Shown here piece after piece: positions 26,400 to 34,232 of a stretch of 64,000 nucleotides of DNA. Both the position numbers and the translations under genes were made by a program. Origin of the DNA: Petrimonas sulfuriphila (GTDB lineage: Bacteria; Bacteroidota; Bacteroidia; Bacteroidales; Dysgonomonadaceae); the NCBI RefSeq assembly GCF_051201015.1, contig NZ_JBPEHI010000004.1; one strand, written 5' to 3'. Position 1 is the stretch's first letter, and the number at the start of each line of letters is the position of its first letter. The notes beneath the pieces are model-generated. The model did no database searches and had not been told where the DNA came from. It saw only the letters and a list, made by a program, of their open reading frames with translations.

Positions 26400-26981
26400 T
26401 TACCTGATTCCAATAAGCTTATGAACTTGTAAACTCAGCCCCCAGTGCGGATTTTGCTTGATAAGCTCCACGCAGTAATCCACATTTTCCTGTATAACGT
26501 TCATGCCGTCAAAGATAGGGCTTAGCAAATAGCGTCTTGTTTTGGGGAGGACAGAGACATCGGGCAAGGGATCGCCCTTGGCCATGGGAAAGCGCAATTC
26601 ATCCACCTCAGGAATAAGTATGCGAATCTTCCCGAACTGCTGTTTGGGACTGCACGTGATGTAGTCGATCCCCGAAGGAACCCGGCGCGTCCCATTGGTT
26701 TCAATGGCTTGCCTGTATCCCTTGTCTTTGAAAAAAGCAACGATCTCCTCGTTAAGTTGAAGCGTAGGTTCACCTCCCGTCCAGATAATCCACCGGCAAG
26801 GATAGGATGAAATTTCAGCGTAGATCTCGTCGAGCGCCATGCTCTTCCCAGACTTGAAATCGGTATCACAAAAACTACACGCTAAATTGCATTTGGACAA
26901 CCTGATAAATACGGAAGCTTCGCCAGTACGGCCTCCTTCTCCCTGTAATGAATAAAATATTTCATTAATTATCAAGCTCAT
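26400..26981 (-). CDS. queE: 7-carboxy-7-deazaguanine synthase
   Basis: A 193-residue radical SAM enzyme of queuosine precursor synthesis, making CDG from 6-carboxytetrahydropterin. The iron-sulfur motif CNLACSFC (Cx3Cx2C) is near residue 30 and WTGGEPTLQ near 70. I start it at ATG 26981 (MSLIINEIFYSLQGEG); a start at 27008 only adds nine residues. It overlaps the 3' end of queD by 17 bp, so the two enzymes of the pathway are coupled. Confidence 0.92.
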   Translation of the reverse strand: MSLIINEIFYSLQGEGGRTGEASVFIRLSKCNLACSFCDTDFKSGKSMALDEIYAEISSYPCRWIIWTGGEPTLQLNEEIVAFFKDKGYRQAIETNGTRRVPSGIDYITCSPKQQFGKIRILIPEVDELRFPMAKGDPLPDVSVLPKTRRYLLSPIFDGMNVIQENVDYCVELIKQNPHWGLSLQVHKLIGIR

Positions 26982-27327
26982 ATATAGCAGAAGTTTTTGG
27001 TGTTTCACTCACTTCAACGGCATACAACTCGGGAAGCATCGGTTTAAAAATATCGAAAAACATCCGAGCCAGGTTTTCGGCTGAGGAGTTCAACGGATAC
27101 ATGATGTCATTCAGGTTTCGGTGATCGATATGTTCATCAATATATTGCTTTACGACCTTCAACTCGTTGTAGTCTTTCACAAATCCCGTATCGTTCAGCT
27201 CTTTGGACCGAAGGTGCACCGTAACCACATAATTATGCCCGTGTAAACGGGTACACGGATGATCGCCGGGCAATCCGTCAAGCGAGTGCGCAGCGGAAAA
27301 TGCAAACTGTTTACTTATCTTATACAT
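26965..27327 (-). CDS. queD: 6-carboxy-5,6,7,8-tetrahydropterin synthase
   Basis: A 120-residue PTPS-fold enzyme that makes 6-carboxytetrahydropterin from dihydroneopterin triphosphate. Zinc ligands are visible as His in FSAAHSL and the pair in LHGHNYVV; the catalytic cysteine is in DHPCTRLHGH. It acts just before QueE, whose gene overlaps its end. Confidence 0.92.
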   Translation of the reverse strand: MYKISKQFAFSAAHSLDGLPGDHPCTRLHGHNYVVTVHLRSKELNDTGFVKDYNELKVVKQYIDEHIDHRNLNDIMYPLNSSAENLARMFFDIFKPMLPELYAVEVSETPKTSAIYELDN

Positions 27328-27409
27328 AGATTTTTATCATTTTTTAGTGTTCTATTTCACCAGACTCTCAGCATCGCTTTCTGCGAAACAGATAAAGCCA
27401 AGGGAATAA

Positions 27410-28534
27410 TTAGTCGCCCACGTTCAAAAAGGTAGTTAACGGATAATGATCGGAATAGGGCACTTTGTCTACCTTCGCCTTGTAGGATTTCAGGTTGGGG
27501 CTGTGCATAATATTGTCGATCCGGAACCAGAAGAAATCCTTATGATAGGTGATCCCCGGACCGAAACCGGTGGATGCAAACGCGTCATCCATTCCTTCCT
27601 TCATCTGTGCGTAAACGTAAGAAATGGGTGTATCATTAAAATCGCCGCAAATCAGGGTTCCATCAACATTTAATTCCGAGAGATGATCTTTTACTTTCCG
27701 TACCTGTTCCGCACGCATGCGATAAGCTCTCCCTAAACGGGAACGAATATTGGATGTTACATCTTCCAGGTTTACCTCATCACTGTTCTGAATGAAATCG
27801 CCATAAAGTTTTTTATCTTCTGCAGAAATACTGTTCGACTCAAGATGTACATTGGCAACAGCAAGTTTTTTCCCGTTTACATCAATGGTATAAACCGCAG
27901 CACCGTTAAACGACGAATTAAAAACGACTTCATGGGTTTTTTCAATGGGGTATTTGGAGAAACAAGCCAACCCGTAAATATGGTATTTCCCCGACGCTTC
28001 CAGTGCCGTAGAAGAGTGATACGGATATTTATTGAGGATACGGTTCACATCGCGCTGCGATTTTATCGATTGCCCTGTTTTACTTACGAGGTACTCCTGC
28101 AGGCAAACAATATCAGCATCCGTTTCTACAATATAATCGAGGATAGGATGCTCTTTGTCCTCTTTTTTGTTCTCGTTGACAAAACCCTCTACGTTATAAG
28201 TAAGAATTCTCAAGCTGTTCCCCGGGACTTTCTCCGGAAAGATGTTCATCGGGAAAAAAGTAGCTATCGGATGGTAACACAACAGCAGAGAGACAAGAGA
28301 GACGAATGCCAATTTCCATTTTTTAAAAGCTATCCATAAAAAAAGATAGCTGATATTCAGGAAGAAAACAAACCCGAACGCGATTCCGATGTAGGAGAAC
28401 AGGTTGGTTTTGAGGGGCGAGACGCGCCAGGATAAAAATGAACTGAAAAGCAACAGTATGGCTATAATATTCGTAGCGAATATTATGTTTCTTACTATTC
28501 CCCGGAACAAGGCTATTTTATTTTTTACTGGCAT
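27410..28534 (-). CDS. Membrane-anchored endonuclease/exonuclease/phosphatase (EEP) family protein
   Basis: A 374-residue protein with two or three N-terminal membrane helices (to about 95) and a periplasmic or external EEP hydrolase domain. EEP motifs: LRILTYNVEGF near 108, DIVCLQEYL near 140, ANVHLESN near 225, LICGDFNDTP near 295, and a YSDHYPL end. EEP members cut DNA, RNA, inositol phosphates or lipids; the substrate cannot be told. Its start overlaps the end of the rhomboid gene by 17 bp, so the three genes 30150 to 27410 form one operon. Confidence 0.8.
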   Translation of the reverse strand: MPVKNKIALFRGIVRNIIFATNIIAILLLFSSFLSWRVSPLKTNLFSYIGIAFGFVFFLNISYLFLWIAFKKWKLAFVSLVSLLLCYHPIATFFPMNIFPEKVPGNSLRILTYNVEGFVNENKKEDKEHPILDYIVETDADIVCLQEYLVSKTGQSIKSQRDVNRILNKYPYHSSTALEASGKYHIYGLACFSKYPIEKTHEVVFNSSFNGAAVYTIDVNGKKLAVANVHLESNSISAEDKKLYGDFIQNSDEVNLEDVTSNIRSRLGRAYRMRAEQVRKVKDHLSELNVDGTLICGDFNDTPISYVYAQMKEGMDDAFASTGFGPGITYHKDFFWFRIDNIMHSPNLKSYKAKVDKVPYSDHYPLTTFLNVGD

Positions 28535-29405
28535 CGAACAACTTCTTTTTCTCTTCCGACGATAAATTACTATATCCCGACTTTTTCAATTTATCCAGGA
28601 TAGCATCGATCTCTGCCTGTTCATTATGCTTGCGCTCATTATATTCCCTATCTGTTTCTCTTCGACGGTACTCAACTTTCATTTTTGTTTTTTTTCTTCT
28701 CGGCTTCGACAGGTTGGCCAAACCGTCAAGCAGTTTACTCACCCAACCGGTAATATCACGTCCGTTCCGGTACTGTCGCGCAAAGATGTAACCCGCAATA
28801 GCTCCGCCGATATGGGCAACATGTCCGCCTTCGTTTATCCCATTACCCAAGGAGAGGAAGTCTATCAAGAAAACGCCAACAGCAATATAAACAATCCTCA
28901 CCTGACCTATCAGCAACAGGTTTAACTGAACATTGGGGCGGTAAAAAGCGGCGCCCATCACGACAGCCATGACGGCGGCAGATGCTCCAATCATCCAACT
29001 GTGACCCATTCCAACAAAATAGGGAACTGTATTAAACGCTACGATATAGAGAAATGCGCCGGCAAAACCTCCCAAAACGTACAAACTGCCTAACGTCCTT
29101 CCGCTAAAGTATTGCAGAAAAATGCGTCCAAACCAATAAAGCCAAAGCATATTGAAAAGCAGGTGCCAGAATTGTTCGTGGACAAACATATAACTAAGGA
29201 GGGTCCAGAAGCGGTTCAGCAGCTGAGATAATTCGGAAGGAACACCCAAAAAAGAAACCAGGTCTACCAGACTGATATTGAACAGGACAAAAAAGATGCC
29301 GACCACCTTGAGTATGAGAAAAACAGCTGCGTTGATGAAAACAAACTTCACCAGTACATCCCCGTTTTTATACCTGTATTTTAACCGATCAATAATAGTT
29401 GCCAT
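28518..29405 (-). CDS. Rhomboid family intramembrane serine protease
   Basis: A 295-residue membrane protein with six or so helices and a 75-residue charged cytoplasmic tail (KPRRKKTKMKVEYRRRE..., YNERKHNEQAEIDAI). The rhomboid serine is in GHSWMIGASAAVMAV (GxS) and the catalytic histidine in GHVAHIGGAIAGYIF. The WLYWFGR after the L1 loop is typical. It overlaps a second rhomboid gene upstream by 17 bp and the EEP gene downstream by 17 bp. Confidence 0.85.
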   Translation of the reverse strand: MATIIDRLKYRYKNGDVLVKFVFINAAVFLILKVVGIFFVLFNISLVDLVSFLGVPSELSQLLNRFWTLLSYMFVHEQFWHLLFNMLWLYWFGRIFLQYFSGRTLGSLYVLGGFAGAFLYIVAFNTVPYFVGMGHSWMIGASAAVMAVVMGAAFYRPNVQLNLLLIGQVRIVYIAVGVFLIDFLSLGNGINEGGHVAHIGGAIAGYIFARQYRNGRDITGWVSKLLDGLANLSKPRRKKTKMKVEYRRRETDREYNERKHNEQAEIDAILDKLKKSGYSNLSSEEKKKLFDASKK

Positions 29406-30150
29406 GTACCCTGTCTTTTTTCCTCCAATATAATATCATAAATATGCCGAATAACATACCTCCCAGGTGTGCAAAATGGGCAACATTATCCCAAGAAAAG
29501 TTACTGATACCGAAGATAAGTTCAAAAACACCGTATCCGAGAACAAACCATTTTGCTTTGATGGGAAACGGAAACGGAATGATAAAAAGTTCCGCATTGG
29601 GAAACAACATCCCAAAAGCCAGCAGTATCCCAAAAACAGCTCCGGAAGCCCCTACCGTAACCGAATTCAGAGCAATGTTCAAGCTACCCTGTGCACTATT
29701 GATGTAATTCATATTCTGCTGCAAAAGCTGATATCCCTGGGAGTAAACCTCCTCTATGGCTTCAACAGACATACCGCTCTTAACAGACTGAATACGTAAA
29801 AAGGCAACAACCAGTTGCACCAGCCCGGCTCCAACACCCGTTACCAGGTAAAAACTAAGAAACCGTTTCGATCCCCACACGTGCTCCAATGTACGCCCAA
29901 ACATAAAAACGGCAAACATATTGGAGAAAACGTGCATAAACGAACCACTATCGTGAAGAAACATATATGTCACTAGCTGATAAACCCGGAAGCCTTCGGA
30001 CGCTATATAATGCAGCCCGAACAGTTCGGCCAAGTTGATTCCCTGCCTCAAAAAAACCACCTGAGCCAGCCATAAAATAACATTTATTATAATTATATTC
30101 AGTGTCACCGGCGGCAATGCAGCACCAAATCCCGATCTTAAATTGTTCAT
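29389..30150 (-). CDS. Rhomboid family intramembrane serine protease
   Basis: A 253-residue rhomboid. Catalytic serine in VTVGASGAVFGILLAFGM, histidine in FAHLGGMLFGIFMI, and the conserved HVFSNMFAVFMFGRTLE in helix 2. Compared with its downstream neighbour it lacks the charged tail and has a helical loop after helix 3 (SVKSGMSVEAIEEVY). First gene of a three-gene operon with the second rhomboid and an EEP protein. Rhomboids cleave membrane protein segments; targets unknown. Confidence 0.88.
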   Translation of the reverse strand: MNNLRSGFGAALPPVTLNIIIINVILWLAQVVFLRQGINLAELFGLHYIASEGFRVYQLVTYMFLHDSGSFMHVFSNMFAVFMFGRTLEHVWGSKRFLSFYLVTGVGAGLVQLVVAFLRIQSVKSGMSVEAIEEVYSQGYQLLQQNMNYINSAQGSLNIALNSVTVGASGAVFGILLAFGMLFPNAELFIIPFPFPIKAKWFVLGYGVFELIFGISNFSWDNVAHFAHLGGMLFGIFMILYWRKKDRVHGNYY

Positions 30151-30173
30151 AATTGCTTTATGGAAATGAAAAG

Positions 30174-30181
30174 CAAAAATA
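30174..30181 (-). promoter_or_regulatory. -7 element of the rhomboid operon (TATTTTTG on minus strand)
   Basis: Minus-strand TATTTTTG, 23 bp before the first rhomboid ATG. Confidence 0.5.
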
Positions 30182-30262
30182 CGTATATTTTCGTATTATG
30201 TCGAGATTTTGGGGCATAATTCCTTTTTTTTAAATAAAATCAAATACTTTTTATCTTTTTTC

Positions 30263-30293
30263 TTGATTGTTTTTAAATAATCAATTATATTTG
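30263..30293 (+). promoter_or_regulatory. Promoter of the HU gene
   Basis: A -33 TTG at 30263-30265 and a -7 TATATTTG at 30286-30293 with 20 bp between them. The leader to the ATG at 30356 is about 55 nt and AT-rich, in keeping with strong expression. Confidence 0.65.
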
Positions 30294-30355
30294 GCGCTAA
30301 AATAGGTGAAAACCTTAACATTAATGTTTGTTTAATTTTTTATTAACGTTTTCTT

Positions 30356-30622
30356 ATGAATAAATCAGAACTAGTTAGTGCTATTGCTGAAAAATCAGGC
30401 CTCAGCAAAGTTGATGCGAAAAAAGCATTGGACGCAACCCTCGATGCAATCTCGGGTGAAGTGAAAAAAGGTGGCAAAGTTGTATTGGTAGGCTTTGGAA
30501 CTTTCTCTTTAACACAAAGAAGCGCACGAAAAGGTATTAATCCCCGCACGAAAAAGGCAATCAACATCCCGGCTAAGAAAGCAGCTAAATTTAAAGCAGG
30601 CGCAGCCTTGTCCAACCTCTAA
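30356..30622 (+). CDS. HU family DNA-binding protein
   Basis: An 88-residue histone-like protein that binds and bends DNA as a dimer. The N-terminal helices (MNKSELVSAIAEKSGLSKVDA), VLVGFGTFSLTQRSARKGINP arm region and the conserved RxNPRT variant (INPRTKKAINIP) are complete. Length is normal. It has its own promoter and a strong terminator, so it is a single-gene transcript. Confidence 0.95.
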   Translation: MNKSELVSAIAEKSGLSKVDAKKALDATLDAISGEVKKGGKVVLVGFGTFSLTQRSARKGINPRTKKAINIPAKKAAKFKAGAALSNL

Positions 30623-30641
30623 TAATTTAGTCAAACGATCT

Positions 30642-30687
30642 AAATAAGGAGCAAAGTCCAATAACTTTGCTCCTTATTTTTGTTTTT
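30642..30687 (+). terminator. Rho-independent terminator of the HU gene
   Basis: A perfect 16-bp stem, AAATAAGGAGCAAAGT with ACTTTGCTCCTTATTT, around a 6-nt loop, followed by TTTGTTTTT. Confidence 0.92.
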
Positions 30688-30704
30688 ATAAGAAAAATAA
30701 TCCG

Positions 30705-30712
30705 TAACTTTG
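30705..30712 (+). promoter_or_regulatory. -7 element (TAACTTTG) of tRNA-Lys
   Basis: TAACTTTG matches TAnnTTTG and lies 12 bp before the tRNA. A TTTG at 30679-30682, 22 bp upstream, may be the -33 element, overlapping the HU terminator tail. Confidence 0.6.
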
Positions 30713-30724
30713 TGCGGTTTTTCA

Positions 30725-30797
30725 GACTCCGTAGCTCAGCTGGTAGAGCAATTGACTCTTAATCAATGGGTCGAGGGTTCGAGCCCCTCCGGGGTCA
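30725..30797 (+). tRNA. tRNA-Lys (anticodon CTT)
   Basis: A 73-nt tRNA. The acceptor GACTCCG pairs with CGGGGTC (one T-G pair); D arm GCTCAGCTGGTAGAGC; anticodon loop CTCTTAA closed by ATTGA/TCAAT holds CTT, reading AAG; T arm GAGGG-TTCGAGC-CCCTC. CCA is not encoded. It borders an accessory region downstream. Confidence 0.95.
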
Positions 30798-30807
30798 CAT
30801 TTCAACC

Positions 30808-30860
30808 AAATTAAATAAAGCTATCTCGCATATTTACTGCTTGATAGCTTTATTTAATTT
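30808..30860. terminator. Long inverted repeat just after tRNA-Lys, probable bidirectional terminator
   Basis: Two perfect 18-bp arms, AAATTAAATAAAGCTATC (30808-30825) and GATAGCTTTATTTAATTT (30843-30860), around a 17-nt loop. It is 11 bp after the tRNA and would end its transcript. The arms are AT-rich and there is no long T tail, so it is not a textbook terminator. Confidence 0.6.
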
Positions 30861-31120
30861 CTCACTCGCTCGCACAACATTTGCACAACACATGTTCTCC
30901 CCATTCCTATTGAAATCCTTTGTAGAAAAAGAATTCACAAATTGACGGTCCAACCAATCTCATTCCTCTCAACTGAATCAAATTTACAACTATTCGATGA
31001 ATTAGCTCGTGTTCTGTTCGACTCCTTCGTACCGAATGTTTAAATTATAGGCAGTTCATTTCATGTATTTGCTGCCGTTTTAATACATAATATTTCAAAA
31101 TCCTTTTGATAATGAAATGG
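30861..31120. other. Gene-free stretch downstream of tRNA-Lys
   Basis: About 260 bp with no convincing gene. It begins with a tight direct repeat, GCACAACA at 30872-30879 and again at 30883-30890. A frame on the plus strand stays open for about 60 codons up to 31040 without a good start; it resembles nothing I know and could be a relic. No integrase or tRNA 3'-end copy was found. Confidence 0.45.
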
Positions 31121-31372
31121 TTATCGTAGTCTGCGGAAAAGAAAATTAATAGCAAATAAAACGATTAATGCTCCAAACGCTCCGGTCAAAATAGCTCCAA
31201 CCCATCCTGTGCCCAGATTGACACCTATTGACCCGAGAAGCCAGTATCCGACAAAACTGCCGATAATTCCGACCACAATGTTTCCCAATAATCCCAAACC
31301 ACTGCCTTTGAAGATCACACTTCCGAGCCAGCCCGCTGCTGCACCGATAATAAGAATTGCAAAAATTTCCAT
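31121..31372 (-). CDS. GlsB/YeaQ/YmgE family (transglycosylase-associated) membrane protein
   Basis: An 83-residue, three-helix Gly-rich membrane protein: FAILIIGAAAGWLGSVIF, GLLGNIVVGIIGSFVGYWLLG, and GAFGALIVLFAINFLFRRLR. This is the YeaQ/GlsB pattern linked to stress in other bacteria. It lies 27 bp downstream of the cupin gene in the same direction. Confidence 0.88.
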   Translation of the reverse strand: MEIFAILIIGAAAGWLGSVIFKGSGLGLLGNIVVGIIGSFVGYWLLGSIGVNLGTGWVGAILTGAFGALIVLFAINFLFRRLR

Positions 31373-31399
31373 TTTATAAGTTTTTAAATCGTTTTTGAA

Positions 31400-31750
31400 T
31401 CAGTCTTCGTACCCGCTTTTTATCACAGTAGCTATCATTTTGAATTGTTCGTTGGCATTGAAGCGACGCCGCGAATGAGCAGGGATAATGATGCCATCGC
31501 CCAATTTAAGTTTTATTCTTTTAAGGTCAATAGTCAGTTCGGCAGCTCCATCGATAATCTGGATATATGTATCGAAAGGCGAAATTTTTTCTGCCAATTC
31601 TTCACCAGCATCAAATGATGTGACCGTTATATTACCCGACAATTTTTTAATAATAGTCTTACTGAGTACAGCATTGGGCATATATTCAATGATTTCTACA
31701 ACAATATGTGATTTTGATTTTTCTAATTCTGTTTTTTCCATCGTGTGCAT
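31400..31750 (-). CDS. Cupin-domain protein
   Basis: A 116-residue single-domain cupin. The double-stranded beta-helix pattern is visible: DTYIQIIDGAAELTIDLKR, LKLGDGIIIPAHSRRRFNA and FKMIATVIKSGYED. The usual metal-binding histidines of motif 1 are not present, so it may bind a ligand rather than catalyse. A start three codons later (MEKTELEKSK) is equally likely. It has a good -7 element 40 bp upstream and probably forms an operon with the GlsB-like gene. Confidence 0.8.
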   Translation of the reverse strand: MHTMEKTELEKSKSHIVVEIIEYMPNAVLSKTIIKKLSGNITVTSFDAGEELAEKISPFDTYIQIIDGAAELTIDLKRIKLKLGDGIIIPAHSRRRFNANEQFKMIATVIKSGYED

Positions 31751-31790
31751 AATATTTTTTTATTACTAGAACATAAAGAATCTGATATAA

Positions 31791-31798
31791 CAAAGATA
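31791..31798 (-). promoter_or_regulatory. -7 element of the cupin-glsB operon (TATCTTTG on minus strand)
   Basis: Minus-strand TATCTTTG, 40 bp before the cupin ATG. Confidence 0.55.
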
Positions 31799-31949
31799 AA
31801 TGAACAGGATGAAAAGAAGTTACATCACGAACTGAATTTGTTACATAGTTTACTGATTTCTCTCGCATCCGGCCCCTATACCATGTGACTTGTTGCTTCG
31901 TAGAATTTCGTACTATCAATCGAACCTTACTGAAATTTCTATAAATTTA

Positions 31950-32295
31950 TTACAACTTGGCTTTATCAATATCGATACCGGTATCCACAACCCTCTCCTT
32001 TGACATCTCTGAATAAAGATCCATTTAAAAGCATTTCTGTCAGGTTATCCGTTGCCGAGCGGATAATCAGCCACTGACCTTTTCCTAAGCAATTCCAGAT
32101 GCACCTCAAGCGCATTCAACGGTTCAGAAAATATTCGAGAAAATCGCTGTATATAATCTCATCATAAGTCAGACCAGTAATATTGGCAGTAGCCTTGGTT
32201 ACATCCATAATCTTCCCTTCGCTACAAATGGTTAGTAAAAGATCCGGACTGGCTTCTATCAGGCTACGGGGATATAGTAATGCGAATTGTTTCAT
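31950..32295 (-). pseudogene. Broken PAS-domain gene
   Basis: From ATG 32295 the minus strand reads MKQFALLYPRSLIEASPDLL..., then ANITGLTYDEIIYSDFLEYF, a typical PAS domain start, and stops at 32116. The expected continuation is present in another frame from about 32128 (SEPLNALEVHLELLRKRSVADYPLGNG) and then again in the first frame (TDNLTEMLLNGSLFRDVKGEG), before final stops near 31950. Two or more frameshifts therefore break one PAS module. A working gene would sense a signal and normally feed a kinase or regulator; no output domain is left. It starts just beyond the end of the AraC gene (20 bp), so it once followed it in an operon. Confidence 0.75.
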
Positions 32296-32314
32296 TGTAA
32301 GGTGAATGTTTTGC

Positions 32315-32875
32315 TCAGATATCTTCAATCGGAGCACGATGTCTGTTTTTCAGTAATTTGAATTGTGAAGGGGTTAGGCCGGTTATTTTTTTAAACTGAT
32401 TGGACAGATGCGCTACGCTGCTATATTGAAGCAGGTAGGAAATTTCGGTGAGGTTTAATTCTTCGTATAACAATAGTTCTTTCACCCGTTCTATCTTCTG
32501 AAGAATAATATATTGCTGAATAGTAATGCCTTTTACTTCAGAGAATAAATTAGAGAGATAAGTGTAATCATAATGCAATTTCTCGCTGATATAGTCTGAG
32601 TAATTAATTTTGGGAAATTCATCGGCATAATGCACCATTTCCACAATTACATTCTTAATTTTCTCAATCAGTATAGACCGTTTATCGTCCATTAATTCTA
32701 AACCTGAATTATTCAACGCAATTTTCAGGGCGTCACGCTGACTATCATTCAGATCTTGAAGGATCTCAACTTCTCCTAAATCAACTACAATGAAATGAAG
32801 ACCGAGCTTTTTAAGCTCCTCTTTCACCACCATTTTGCAGCGAAGGCTAACCATGTATTTGATAAAGATTTTCAT
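32315..32875 (-). CDS. AraC-family regulator with an HMA-like N-terminal domain
   Basis: A 186-residue protein. The C-terminal 100 residues are an AraC double helix-turn-helix (YLSNLFSEVKGITIQQYII, LNLTEISYLLQYSSVAHLSNQFKKITGLTPSQFK). The N-terminal 75 residues look like a heavy-metal-associated (ferredoxin-like) fold: IFIKYMVSLRCKMVVKEEL, then GLHFIVVDLGEVEI and a second helix. The usual CxxC is reduced to a single Cys (position 13, followed by KM), so metal binding is doubtful. It is read away from the duplicated leader and the 299-residue gene, with 389 bp between start codons. Target genes are unknown. Confidence 0.78.
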   Translation of the reverse strand: MKIFIKYMVSLRCKMVVKEELKKLGLHFIVVDLGEVEILQDLNDSQRDALKIALNNSGLELMDDKRSILIEKIKNVIVEMVHYADEFPKINYSDYISEKLHYDYTYLSNLFSEVKGITIQQYIILQKIERVKELLLYEELNLTEISYLLQYSSVAHLSNQFKKITGLTPSQFKLLKNRHRAPIEDI

Positions 32876-33062
32876 ATCCTATAAAACCAGAAAACAGCAA
32901 ACGAAATGAGTAACAGAACCGCAAATGTCCTTTCACCTTTTGTCTTTGAACTGATTTCTATTGATTTAAACACTTCGCGGAGGTTAAAGTTTTTTTTTAA
33001 CTTTTTAATCCGATATTTATTCCATCTCAATCTCTTTATACCTAAAATGTTACAGAGGAAAC

Positions 33063-33225
33063 TATTTGAATACCATCTGTGAAATATATAACTTTTTCTC
33101 AGCAATATGTAAGATTTTTAAATGGGGTTACCCCTACATTTACAAACATGAGATTTGACATAAATTTATTCAATGTTGGTGTTTGTTGCTTCTTGTTTAG
33201 TATAAAAGATAACGTGGTGTTCAAC
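33063..33225 (+). repeat. Duplicated leader, copy 1
   Basis: About 163 bp that recurs at 34233-34396 with roughly 80% identity by eye and nearly no gaps. Best conserved are the first 35 bp (starting TATTTGAAT and including ATCTGTGAAATATATAAC), CAATATGTAAGAT, CTACnTTTACnAACATGA and TATAAAAGATAA-like ends. It includes a perfect palindrome GGGGTTACCCC (33124-33134). It ends 39 bp before the ATG of the 299-residue protein gene, so it is probably promoter plus untranslated leader. TACATTTAC may be a -7 element with the last G changed to A. Confidence 0.8.
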
Positions 33226-33264
33226 GAGCTATCGCAATAAACAAGGCAATTAAAATTACAAAAG

Positions 33265-34164
33265 ATGGAAGGATACAGTAAGTTTAAAAAAGAGATGCAA
33301 TCGTTAAGTATTTCAAGTGAGAAACACTGTTTGATTCCCGGGATGTACTCTGCGGTGGAAACAGATATGGCATCAAATGGGCCGGAGCATTTAAAAGCAC
33401 TTGGTGAACGAAAGATCAAGACTAAACAACTACTGACTATTAAGAAGATAAGCGAAGGGGTAATAAATAAGCTATACTGCGACGCGATGGACAGTTTAAT
33501 AATCTTAACCACTAATCAGCTACGGAGCACATTAGTCGTTCTGAAACAGTTCGATTTCTGGCATTTTACCCGAGAGTTGATGAAATTTTACACGATGTTT
33601 ACAAAAGGGGATGTACGCCACATGCATATAACGGATTTTAAAAGATCAATAAGCTATAACTTTATTTGCACTGTGCCTGACGATGGTGATGTCAATCTCA
33701 TTTTTCTGCATGACCTGACCGAGGAAGTGATGAACAAAGGTGGAGTTTACAGCAGGTTTGTTGAAGAGATAGAACATATGATAGACGATGCCCCACAGCA
33801 AACGCCAAAGAAACTATTTAAGCGACTAAACGAAGATCAAATAAAATACCTCCACAAGAGTCTATCTGAAATGAAACTCATAGGGGATTCCTACAAAGAT
33901 TTTAGCATACTCTTCGGGCAGGAAATGGGAAATATACAGCCCATTACGTGGATAGGTGAAGAGTACGAACTAAGGATATTATTAGTGGCACTGAAACAAA
34001 AGAATGTGACAGATAAAATAATAGTCGAAAATTCAGGGCTATACTTTGTTAATAAAGAAGGAAATGCACTAAAAGGAATCGATAAGCTTAAAAAAGAGTA
34101 CGAAGATAGACTCAATGTGAAAATACTTATATTGATTCTCGAAAAGCTAGCGATTATAAGCTAA
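33265..34164 (+). CDS. Unrecognised 299-residue protein, accessory region
   Basis: I do not recognise this protein. It is cytoplasmic by appearance (no signal or membrane helix), charged and mostly helical. Near 225-240 is ITWIGEEYELRILLVAL, followed by FVNKEGNALKGIDKLKKEYEDR; this loosely recalls the C-terminal segment of RteC-like proteins of Bacteroidetes mobile elements, but that is a memory-based impression. Codon use looks more AT-rich than the flanking housekeeping genes. It is flanked on both sides by the duplicated 163-bp leader, one copy in front of it and one in front of the next gene. The divergent AraC regulator may control it. Confidence 0.7.
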   Translation: MEGYSKFKKEMQSLSISSEKHCLIPGMYSAVETDMASNGPEHLKALGERKIKTKQLLTIKKISEGVINKLYCDAMDSLIILTTNQLRSTLVVLKQFDFWHFTRELMKFYTMFTKGDVRHMHITDFKRSISYNFICTVPDDGDVNLIFLHDLTEEVMNKGGVYSRFVEEIEHMIDDAPQQTPKKLFKRLNEDQIKYLHKSLSEMKLIGDSYKDFSILFGQEMGNIQPITWIGEEYELRILLVALKQKNVTDKIIVENSGLYFVNKEGNALKGIDKLKKEYEDRLNVKILILILEKLAIIS

Positions 34165-34232
34165 GTAATTGAATCATAAATTAAATCTTCTCTGGCGACC
34201 TGGCAGCGGCTTTTTTCACGTACAGCGATGAA

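Noticed and set aside
32872..33105. A 77-codon minus-strand ORF with a C-terminal hydrophobic segment, overlapping the AraC start by ATGA
   Set aside because: The N-terminal part lies inside the duplicated leader block, the sequence is low in complexity and rich in Lys/Phe from AT bias, and there is no recognisable homologue.
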